IMG/VR virus record: IMGVR_UViG_3300010370_000103
Coordinates: 1 to 36,344 of that record
Length of the DNA: 36,344 nt
Origin: a virus
Strand: one strand, 5' to 3'
Shown here: positions 7,342 to 16,500 of the stretch, piece by piece
Layout of the letters: each line of letters opens with the position of its first letter
How positions within the stretch are numbered: the first letter of the stretch is position 1
The notes under the pieces: generated by a model
What the model was told of the DNA's origin: nothing
The model's input: only the letters and a program-made list of their open reading frames with translations
Database searches by the model: none
Position numbers and translations under genes: made by a program

Positions 7342-7349
7342 CTATTTAG
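7342..7349 (-). promoter_or_regulatory. Late promoter box CTAAATAG before gp13
   Basis: The minus strand reads ACTAAATAG 22-29 nt upstream of the gp13 ATG. The TAG stop of the 70-aa gene is the last part of the box. Spacing and sequence agree with the boxes at 4726, 19695 and 1083. Confidence 0.6.
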
Positions 7350-7554
7350 TGGTAGTTTTTCTGGTAGTAGTGGATTCATTCCACCCTTCGGTTTTATTTT
7401 TCAAAACCTCATATTCAATCTTTAATTTATCATATTCTTGACGAAGACCAATAAATTTAGCCTCCGCCAAGATTACTTGTTTCTGTAATTCAATTACTTT
7501 GTTAAGTGCGAGTTCGATAACAACATTCGCATCAATATTAGAATTGTCCACCAT
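7342..7554 (-). CDS. Small coiled-coil protein (70 aa)
   Basis: The start lies 17 bp inside the end of the fibre-like gene, so translation is probably coupled. Residues 10-56 form a heptad-rich helix (ELALNKVIELQKQVILAEAK, then LRQEYDKLKIEYEVLKNK) that predicts a coiled coil. The tail is Thr/Lys-rich (TTTRKTTTK). No family recognised. The position between the fibre-like protein and the neck genes, where T4 has wac (whisker fibritin, a trimeric coiled coil), makes a virion or fibre-assembly role possible. This is inference from position only. Confidence 0.75.
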   Translation of the reverse strand: MVDNSNIDANVVIELALNKVIELQKQVILAEAKFIGLRQEYDKLKIEYEVLKNKTEGWNESTTTRKTTTK

Positions 7555-9721
7555 CGATTGTGTCTGTCCATGAAGGAACGCCAGAAGCGTTCGTTGTCAA
7601 AATAAAGTTAGAAGTTTGAATACCTGCACTTGGAGTTGCGGTTGAAGTTACTTGACCAGATGCATCAAAGTATGCAACACCGTTAGTGTTTGTTCCTGTG
7701 GAAAGGAACAATGATGCAACAGTAGAAACACCAGTTACTCTAAGATTTGTGAAAGTAACATCACCCGCATCGATGCGACTACCAGTAGCAACGATATTAC
7801 CACCAGTCAGTGTAGTATAATTTAGATTTGTAAATGTACCGACAGCAGAAGATGCAGCACCGATAGTAGTACCATCAATATTACCAGCATTAATATCAAC
7901 AGTAGCTAAAGTTGATGTTCCCCCACTAGTAATTGTATTTACATTTAAAGTTGTAAATGTAGCAGCTGCAGAAGATGCAGCACCAATAACAGTGCCATCA
8001 ATATTACCACCATCAATATTTGCAGTACCAATAGTTCCTACACCACTTACATTTAAACTATCAACATCTGCTGTTCCGTTAATATAAAGATCTCTCCACT
8101 GTTTAGTGGACGATCCTAAATCATAAGTATCATCCGTGCGTGGTAACCAAGACTGATTTACTTCAAAAGAACCACTAGTGTTGTACCAGAAAATTTCTTT
8201 ATTACCATCACCACCACCGTGAACAAAGAAACCACCACCATCAGCAGTTGTATTGTTTGCAGTGGATGTGGAAGCAACACCAACTGTCTTATCTTGAACA
8301 TCTAAACGTTCTACATTAATGATGGTCTCAGTTCCCTCAACAGTCAAGTTGCCATAAACTGTTAACGCACCACCAACTCTAGCGTCATTAGTAACACTTA
8401 AATCTGTAGTTGTTAATGTTCTGCCACTAAATGTAAGATCTGCATCATCTTCGACGGAACCACCCGTTCCTGCAATAAGAACTCTACCACTGGTTAAGTC
8501 TACAACTTTAAGGGAGTTTGTAGAAAGATCTGTTCCATCATATGTAAGATTTACATCATCTTCAAGAGCACCAGAAGTACCAACAACAACAATACGATTA
8601 TTTGTGAGATCACTAACTGTTGCAGATGAAAGTACTGCTTCTCCACCAGATACATCCAGTCCAGCGTTAGCGTCAATTGGACCACTGAATGTGGAAGAAG
8701 CAGATACTACAATGTCATCAAAGATGCCCTGACCATCTACATCAATCGTCCCAGAAATGGTTACATTGTTGTCAATATCAACAAGACCGATAAAAGTAGA
8801 CGCTGCAGATACTACAATATCATCAAAAATACCTTGTCCATCTACGTCAATGGTTCCACTGATAGTTTGATTACCAGTTACTGCTAGAGTAGTACCATCA
8901 AATGTTAAATTACCACTATCTTCTAAAGCGCCAGAAGTACCAACAATAACAACACGATTATCAGTAAGGTCGCTTATAGTAGCTGATGAAAGAACTGTCT
9001 CTCCACCAGAAACGTCAAGACCACCATTCATATCAACAGCACCAGTGAAAGTCGATGCTGCAGATACTAGAATGTCATCAAAGATTCCTTGGCCATCTAC
9101 ATCAATATTGTTTGTAAAGAAAACATTATTACTAAATGTCGAAGCCCCAGATACATTAATGCCATCAGCACTAATTATTAATCCAGAACCACCAGAAATG
9201 TTGGCACCACCATTCACATCCACTATGCCCGTGAACGTAGAGATGCCTGAAACCAACAACGCTGTGTTGAGAGTTACATCTGTGTTAAATCCAGTTCTTG
9301 AATTTACAGTGAGAGTATCAAGGTGACTATTACCAACAGTAACATCACCATTTAAGAAAAATCCACCTTCAAACGTAGATACTCCAGTGACATTTAAATT
9401 TGTCGTTACTAAATCAGTAATGTCTGTTCTGGTAGCAGTAAGGATGCCAGCAACACTCCATCCATTAATTTGTCCACCACTATCAACAATGGCAACAGAG
9501 GAGTTGGTTAGTTCCCCATGGGGGTGATCCATGAGTTTATAGGTGTATTCTCCACCAATCTCAACTGGATTACCAGATGCGTTACCAATAAAAAGTCGCC
9601 CAGCTTTATTAGCTGAAGTACCGGCGGTGCCTTGTTCAATAGTAACGGCAAGTTCGCCATATTCCAGAGAACCAGGAGCAGTCGCACCAGTAGATCTAAA
9701 AATCCTAATCTTACTGGCCAT
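7538..9721 (-). CDS. Fibre-like repeat protein (727 aa)
   Basis: Probable tail-fibre or other slender virion protein. The N-terminus (ASKIRIFRSTGATAPGSLEY, then GELAV and RLFIGNASGNPVEIGGEYTY) resembles the attachment ends of cyanophage fibres. Residues about 90-460 are beta repeats of the type VSAASTFTGAVDMNGGLDVS and GTIDVDGQGIFDDIVVSAAS, plus two copies of a longer unit (SDLTDNRVVIVGTSGALED and SDLTNNRIVVVGTSGALED). A block at about 465-580 (LTVYGNLTVEGTETIINVER and TYDLGSSTKQWRDLYINGTA) is common in phage fibre and needle proteins. Two copies of GNIDGT(V/T)IGAASSA follow. It ends in TIDGGQF. It lies at the gp10-gp12/wac position of the T4 map. No S74-type chaperone domain is visible. The ATG overlaps the stop of the upstream gene by one base. 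Confidence 0.82.
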   Translation of the reverse strand: MASKIRIFRSTGATAPGSLEYGELAVTIEQGTAGTSANKAGRLFIGNASGNPVEIGGEYTYKLMDHPHGELTNSSVAIVDSGGQINGWSVAGILTATRTDITDLVTTNLNVTGVSTFEGGFFLNGDVTVGNSHLDTLTVNSRTGFNTDVTLNTALLVSGISTFTGIVDVNGGANISGGSGLIISADGINVSGASTFSNNVFFTNNIDVDGQGIFDDILVSAASTFTGAVDMNGGLDVSGGETVLSSATISDLTDNRVVIVGTSGALEDSGNLTFDGTTLAVTGNQTISGTIDVDGQGIFDDIVVSAASTFIGLVDIDNNVTISGTIDVDGQGIFDDIVVSASSTFSGPIDANAGLDVSGGEAVLSSATVSDLTNNRIVVVGTSGALEDDVNLTYDGTDLSTNSLKVVDLTSGRVLIAGTGGSVEDDADLTFSGRTLTTTDLSVTNDARVGGALTVYGNLTVEGTETIINVERLDVQDKTVGVASTSTANNTTADGGGFFVHGGGDGNKEIFWYNTSGSFEVNQSWLPRTDDTYDLGSSTKQWRDLYINGTADVDSLNVSGVGTIGTANIDGGNIDGTVIGAASSAAATFTTLNVNTITSGGTSTLATVDINAGNIDGTTIGAASSAVGTFTNLNYTTLTGGNIVATGSRIDAGDVTFTNLRVTGVSTVASLFLSTGTNTNGVAYFDASGQVTSTATPSAGIQTSNFILTTNASGVPSWTDTIDGGQF
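8569..8747 (-). repeat. Internal fibre-gene repeat, copy 2
   Basis: This stretch aligns with 8931-9106 with few changes, at an offset of about 360 bp. Both encode SGALED at one end and GQGIFDDI at the other, with SDLT(D/N)NR(V/I)V(I/V)VGT between. The shared DNA suggests recent internal duplication in the fibre gene; it could also vary in copy number by recombination. Confidence 0.7.
8931..9106 (-). repeat. Internal fibre-gene repeat, copy 1
   Basis: Partner of 8569-8747. A third, partial copy covers about 8803-8850, where the GQGIFDDIVVSAAS segment is repeated again. Confidence 0.7.
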
Positions 9722-9948
9722 TAGAAGGTTCCTCCATTAACATCTAAATTTCTTGTGTTGCCTGGTGTTAGAGTGTTTGTAGCTACCCACTGATTAGTGT
9801 TAGCGTCATAAACTAAGACGGATCCATTTTCAGCTGCACTAGTATCCGTGTCGGTTAAAGATGCTAACGTTCCAGAGCTACCTCCAGTGGAAGTAGATGT
9901 AACTTTTACGGCATTCTGTTGTCCAACACGAACTGTGATGTCAGGCAT
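9721..9948 (-). CDS. Small virion-type protein (75 aa)
   Basis: It has a good ribosome binding site (AAGGAGT, 9954-9960, 5 nt before the ATG). The protein is Thr/Ser/Gly-rich. It contains LASLTDTDTSAAENGSVLVY (residues 29-48), then DANTNQWVATNTL, a beta motif often seen in phage fibre proteins. It ends in LDVNGGTF. That C-terminal -GG-x-F end is shared with the next gene (DGGQF). It overlaps the fibre-like gene by one base. Probably a small structural or fibre-associated protein; exact role unknown. Confidence 0.78.
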   Translation of the reverse strand: MPDITVRVGQQNAVKVTSTSTGGSSGTLASLTDTDTSAAENGSVLVYDANTNQWVATNTLTPGNTRNLDVNGGTF

Positions 9949-9951
9949 TCT

Positions 9952-10293
9952 TTACTCCTTGGTCGCTCCTTCTCTCACTAAGACAGAACCCTCAACTACT
10001 CTTTCTTTCAAACCATTAGCATCAGTTAAAACAATATCATAGATATACCTTCCAGGTTTAATTCTCCTGGTAATAGTATCTGTTAATGCAATTCTCACTT
10101 GACCATTAACTCGATCTGGGAATGAAACAGTAAAACTATAAAATGAACTACTACCCGCATGTTTGCGAAGTTGAGCTGCCCCAGTGTAGTCTGTCAAGAC
10201 TAAAGCAGAGCCCGTTACCGTGCTCTGCAAATTGAAGTTTTGGCTAAAATCCACACCCTGATCAATCACCAAATTTACAACATATACGGACAT
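9952..10293 (-). CDS. Small beta-sandwich virion protein (113 aa)
   Basis: The sequence pattern (VIDQGVDFSQNFNL, ALVLTDYTGAAQLRKHAGSS, FTVSFPDRVNGQVRIALTD, IKPGRYIYDIVLTDANG, EGSVLVREG) matches a widespread phage family of about 100-aa predicted Ig-like or BppU-N-like proteins, found near tail-fibre and baseplate genes. I recognise the pattern but have not checked it. It is the first gene after the perfect late promoter at 10320-10327 and is followed after 3 nt by the 75-aa gene. It likely forms part of the tail tip or fibre attachment. Confidence 0.8.
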   Translation of the reverse strand: MSVYVVNLVIDQGVDFSQNFNLQSTVTGSALVLTDYTGAAQLRKHAGSSSFYSFTVSFPDRVNGQVRIALTDTITRRIKPGRYIYDIVLTDANGLKERVVEGSVLVREGATKE

Positions 10294-10319
10294 TCTTTAG
10301 ATTTTAGTTCGTCTATGTA

Positions 10320-10327
10320 TATTTATA
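10320..10327 (-). promoter_or_regulatory. Late promoter TATAAATA
   Basis: A perfect T4-type late promoter box on the minus strand, 27-34 nt before the ATG of the 113-aa gene and just after the stop of the 67-aa gene. It should drive the 113-aa, 75-aa, fibre-like and 70-aa genes. Confidence 0.75.
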
Positions 10328-10328
10328 A

Positions 10329-10532
10329 TTAGAGTTTATCAACCAACTTTTGAAGAAGAGACTTGATTTCACCAACCTCATTTTCAAGATTATCAAGTCT
10401 CTCTTGTTCCTTTAGTTTTTGTTTTTTCATCAAAATATAGTTTTGATAGGCAATTTTATCATTATTAATAACTGCCCCGTTTCCCAAATCTCTCACAAGA
10501 TCAGAATGACCTTCAACTTTTCTATATTCCAT
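10329..10532 (-). CDS. Small protein with C-terminal coiled coil (67 aa)
   Basis: The N-terminus is YRKVEGHSDLVRDLGNGAVI (residues 3-22). Residues 35-67 form a charged heptad helix (MKKQKLKEQERLDNLENEVG, then EIKSLLQKLVDKL) typical of a short coiled coil. The start overlaps the stop of the 2511-aa gene by one base (TAATG), so it is translated with it. From memory similar small proteins sit next to structural genes in other cyanophages. Role unknown; perhaps a linker or assembly factor for the large protein. Confidence 0.78.
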   Translation of the reverse strand: MEYRKVEGHSDLVRDLGNGAVINNDKIAYQNYILMKKQKLKEQERLDNLENEVGEIKSLLQKLVDKL

Positions 10533-13500
10533 TATGCAAACGCGATTGCTCTAAAGTCTCTAATCTTAGGCACATAAGCTTGATTTGTACCAGTCATAAT
10601 GACTTTAATTTCAAATCCAACAAACTCTGGGAGATTTGATGCACTGAACTGGTAATCAAGGAAATTATCTGGACCATTGGATGCAGAAACAAATCTATCA
10701 GGTTTACCATTATTCAATTTTGGATCGACTACCTGATCTCCATATCCATCACCAGTAGTATCAATCATATTGTCATAACCAGGGAAGAGTTCAAACAGAG
10801 ACTCTTGTGAAAGAGTATCCGATCTAATAAGTCTGTAGAGAACTCTAATATCACTGGATACTGGTCTAACGGCTGCAAACTGAACTTGTAAGAACGTTGC
10901 TGGATTTTCAAGATTGACTGTCTTTGTAATATAGACCGCTGAGTTTGGATCATTATATCTTTCATTTACCCTTGGATCATCGGGATAATTTGTAATTCTT
11001 TGATCCAATCTGTTTGTGGTAGTAATAACGGATAATCTATCCGTATCAATCATAGGAGAAACATTCTGGTCCTGTGTACCCATTACCAATTCCATTGTGA
11101 AAGACTTATTACCAGGCAATGAAGTCAACTGATTCTGTTCATTAATCTTAGATGCAATAATTCTTGGACTATTGAGATAGTTAGTGCCATTGATAGACAC
11201 ATCTTCAAATCCTTGATCTTGGAATGAAATCTCAGATCCACTTGCACTGGTTCCCGAAACAGTTCTAATTCTTCCTCCAAGAGAAGTATCTCTTGGTGCC
11301 AAGAATTCCACCACAGGAGTTAAGGCTTCAAACTGAATGTTTTGTGTGGCGTTTACTTTTGAACCACCAGAGATTTCTGTTTCACTGATTTTCAGTTTTC
11401 TGAAACTGTTGGTTCCGTCTCTAGCCGTACCAATTCCAGAAGAAGTTGTATCAAGTTTGATGAAATAAGTATCAAGAGTGAGTTCATTCGAATTATTTAC
11501 GTTGGCAAAAGAATGAGTTGTGTTAATTCTTCTGAGAGAAACACCAGATGATTCATATTTTCTAACAACATCACCAACAAGGTGTGTTTGTGCAACGGTG
11601 TTGTCAATACCTCTTGTAATACCAGTCAGCCGTTGTGGAGTTGCGGCTGCATTTGTTCCAGTGTAGGAAATGATTTCATCATTAATTTTGACATAACCTG
11701 GATTGGTAGTAGAAACTCCTACGTTTTCAAAACTAGAGAATACTGCAACAGATCCAACACTAAGATCTGTTGTTGATGTATTTGAATACTGAGCAGAAAC
11801 CGTAGTTGATGTGGTTACACCAGTTACACCAGAGATAGTAACTCTGTTATTTCTGGCGTGCATACCATGGTTTCTATGGTTAACCTTGATATGCAGTCCA
11901 TCCTTATATGTTTCGGTGTTAGTAATTGTAGATGGTTGAGAACCTGGCAAAGTTGATGCAACACCAACTGCGTTGATGGTCATCAGTTCACTTGAAGTGG
12001 TAAATTCACCTTGAACTCTGTCAAGAATAATACTGTTAGTTGCTGAAATGATACCAACATTAAATCTTGTATTTGAACCAGTTTCTCCAAGATCACAACC
12101 AAGAATATCACCAACCGAATATCCAAAACCACCACTGGTTACTGTTACAACACCGATTGAACCACTGACAACTTGAATATTTGCAATGGCACCAGATCCA
12201 TTACCAGTAATACTGGTGAGTGCAATACCAGTATATGTAAAGTTAGATGCTGAAGGTGTTAGACCAGTTCCAACTCTGTTTGTTGTAATTCCACCGGCTT
12301 CAGTTGCGGAAGTATTAATCTTAATTGCACCAAGAGACTTGACCAAATGACCTTCTGCACTAGTATTGCCAACCTGAGTAAATCTAGAACCAGTGCTAAA
12401 GTCTCTTGTCGCAACAGTGCTTCCAAATCCAACCTTGATTTCATGTGAGAAGAATTCAAGTGGATCTGGTCTCAGTTGTGGAAACTCAACATTACCAACA
12501 CCCAGTTCTGGGTTGTACAGTTTCAGAGTTCCTGGACCTGGAACGAACTTACACTTATTAAGTGTGAACTTAAGGTCTTCAAGTTGACTTGGATCCCAAG
12601 TAGAACCATTCTGTGACTTGAACAGTGAACCCATATAGGGTTGTTGAGAAACGATGATTCTTTCACTTTCTGGAAGATTGAGTGAACTAATGTCTTCCTC
12701 ACCCATTCTAGAAATATAAACTCTGTAATTATTGGAAGCAGAAAGAAGAACCAAAGCGTATTCTTTCTTTCCTTCCAAATAAACGGGTGATGGGAAAACA
12801 AACTTTGTAGCTACAGATCCATCTTCAGAAACATTAATTTGGGATGGTTCGTAAATTACTTCACCAAATGGTAAAATTGTGTTGGTGGGCAGACCAGTTT
12901 GCATTGTCCTGATCTGAAGTGTTACTGGAATTGAACTATCCTTTGTCTGGAAGAAGATGTCACATGACGAAACAAATACGCCGTTTTCATCAACGACTTC
13001 GAAGGATTCTGCAAGTGGATCATACCACTGGTTTTGAGAAATCGTTCGTTCTTCGAAAGATGTAGTTTGAACCGTTCTGGTAATCGTTCCACTAGTTACA
13101 GTACTATCTGATACGGTCTCTCTTTGTACATCAGCGTTTCTAACTCCAACCACATCTTCTTGTGTGGTCGTAAGAATACCTTCAGCGTAGAAGGAAACTT
13201 CTGCGGTGGAAGGATTATCTACGGGACTAAGTGAATTAACTGGACTACTTGTAAGTCTGAAGGTCTTGGTTCCAGTTGTAAATTGAGGTGCTGTTTGAGA
13301 TAATGTTGAGTCCGCAATAAAGAAACTACCAATTAAGGATCCTTTTTCATCACTGATAAGTCTCAAATCAGAAACTGTAGCTTCTGCACCACTTGTTTGA
13401 CCAATCAATCTCATGTTTTTGGCTGCATACCCATTAAATGTGCCAAGAACTTCGGCCTGAAGTGAAGCAGTGTCGATATTCAGTACAGAACTGGTTGCAG

Positions 13501-16500
13501 AATAAACGGATCCAAATCCAACAGAATCTGAGTATGGATTTACATCATAAACAATACTTGGAGAATCATATGCACCGTACTTGTGATTTAGTTGTGCAAC
13601 TCTAAATGTAATCTTTGGTAATTCACCAGATTGATCTGCATTTGAAATAGTTCCAACAACAGTTTCACCAACTTGGAATACGCCTTGGGACATAGAAATC
13701 TCAAGGAGTTTTGGAGTTACATATTTTGTTACATCTTGATCATCGAAAAAGACGTAGAAACGAGTTCTAGGTTTAATTCTGTTAGAAACAAATTCAATGT
13801 TTCTGGATCTCATGTAAGGAATAACTTCCTGACTTATTACTTTAGTTCCAAGAGACTGTGAATCAATAGTTTCATTAACTTGAATTTGAACACCAGATCT
13901 TGTAAGACCTTGATCAACAACTATGGTTTCTTCATTAGTAACCTCAACGGCGAACATCATTTCAACGTCTCTAGTTCTAGAGACTGCACCTGCACTTTCC
14001 GTAGGAAGTTGCATTGCACCTTCTGTATATCCTTTAGCCCACGCACCATACTCAACTTTAGCGCCTTTAATTTGTCTATCAACTTCTGTTGTGCTTGTAT
14101 CGACAGAAGTCCATTCTGTTTCCCATGCATCCCAATCAATTGGAGCAAATCCTGTATTTGGATCAACAGCATAAGCGTCCATAAACTGTTGATAACTACC
14201 CTCTATGACAACATTATTAACTTGAAGTTGATGCTCATCAAACCAAACATCACTTGAAGGATTGAGTTGTGCAACACCGACCCAATTAATAACAGCAAAT
14301 GGGTTTACATTTTCTGTTCTGGTTGCAAAATTTTGTTTGACAAAAACAGATTCGGTGTAATCCAAAGTAACTACATCGCCAGTTCTTCTCAGGTTATTAG
14401 ACTGGAGATCAGATACCTGTGTAAGATCTGCATTTGGATTTGATGTTGTTCCAATACCAATAACTTGTTCGGATCCAAGAAGGAGATCTATAGCATGAGT
14501 ATAGTGCATTGGTCTAAGTTGACCAGTAGCCGCATCAATTGATGATCTAAAGTTTGGATGTGAAATATTATGCGAAGCATGACTTCTAAAATTATCTACA
14601 AAGAAACCAGATTTAAACCTATCCAATCCAGTTACAGGATCTTTAACACTTAAGTTAGCAGTATCTGTTTCTAAAAGTGACAACTGCGTGTAGAACTCAA
14701 CATTCTTAAGTCTAGACTCAAGTCTAGAAATGTCGAACATTGTATATCTTTTGTGTGTGCTAAGTACTACAGTACTTTCTTGTTTTGCATTATTCAGGTA
14801 TGGTCTATTAAAGATTGTTGCAACCGTAAATGCACCTGCAGGACTTTCTGGAGCAACTGGATTGACAGCAGAAACTCCTTTCTTAAGTTCAAAGAATCCA
14901 TCTTTGGACATAAAGATTTTATCAATCCTAGCCATGTAGTGAGAATAACCAATGGTCAAACTCTCATCACCAACAAGAATGTTTGGAACGAAACTTGATG
15001 ATGAGCTAAAGTCTCTAAAATCATACTCAAAAGGAGAATCGGTATCCACCGAAAGGTTATAACCTTTAACTCTAGGTCTTATATCAATGTATTGTGAAAC
15101 ATTCTCTCCTTTAAAACTAGACATATCCTGTCGATATGCACTGGTTGGATATGAATTTACTGTGACAAGATCGCCACCATCTCCAGAAACAGTATAATTG
15201 TCAAAAATAATTGCAAGTTGTTTCTTTGGTTCTGGATTACTTTCCGATCTAATAATTCTGCAATAGTCATAAAACTCATTTCTCTGACCATTATCAAAAG
15301 TGAAATTAGTGACAATGTTCTTATCACCAACAACAACAGAAGAAACTTCTCCAGAAATACCAGAGGATTGGAATGTTACAGTCTCTCCAACTATAAATCT
15401 AAGTTCATTTTTATAAACAAAATCAACATTAGATACTGCAGAAGTTACAACTCTTGCAGCAGCTCCACTAGTACCACCAATAAGGAGTTCACCTTGAAGG
15501 GTATTGGTAAGATCAGATGATCTGTTTACAAGTGTAACATTTGGAAGAGTTGGGGCTCCAGTTGTGCTGGACTCAAACACTGCATGAACACGAAGTCCAT
15601 CAGGAACATTAAGACAAATTTCTCTGTCTTGTACTCTAGTTCCATATACAGTGTTATATGTCAGTCCATCATTAAACGTATCTGCAGTAGAACCAGAATA
15701 CTCATACTTGGATCTGTTTACTACTAACTTAGTGCATCTATTAAGAGTTTTGTTTTGTGCAGCTACGTTAATTTTCTTTAAAGTTGCAATCAAGATTGCA
15801 TTGGTGTCAGTTGCCTTACTTAATCCAACCAAAGTAACGACTTTGAAGTCTGAACTAAATGTGACTTTTTGTGATGTTAATGGTTCTACCGTTCCATCGG
15901 AATATACAAGGTTATATCTTTCCTCATCAAATGGTTGGAAGAACTGATTTGTTGCAGATTCAGTTACTGATCCTCTTGATGAAGATATGTTGAGAACAAA
16001 CTGTTTTCTAATTTGAATTTCGGATGAAGACAGGTCTACATTCGAAATATAAGGAACAGGAAGTCTAGTTGCAAGAGTAGACTTATCTGCATTTACAAGA
16101 TTGGGTTTGAGAAGCAGAAAATCACTTGTTTGAATTTGATTTGTTGTAAGTCCACCATCACAAACACCAGAAACACTGGCACCTAAAGAAACCAGAGTAA
16201 TTGTAGATCCATCTGCAGATATAGAATTAACTTTATTGAAAGTTGGAACGGAGAAACCATCTCTATTGTATGTGACAATATCTCCTGTCTTAACACCAAC
16301 AGAGAATCTGTTTCCTGTACAAGTTACAATACCAGCAGTACCAATGGTGAAATTGGTTCCTGGAGGAGCCAGATAATATCCATTGGGAAGAGTCAAATCT
16401 GCATTAAAAGTATTGATGCCTACTGTTTGGTGAATTGACTTAATATCATCAAAAGAATATTCCCTTACAGAAGTTACAACCCTCGTATTTTCAATACCGT

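Noticed and set aside
8569-9106. CRISPR-like repeats
   Set aside because: The repeats are long, imperfect, in frame and coding for fibre repeats; there are no spacers.
13880-14257. 125-aa plus-strand ORF opposite the 2511-aa gene, and similar 60-125 aa ORFs across both giant genes
   Set aside because: Low-complexity shadows of a strongly biased coding strand, with no start signals or family pattern.
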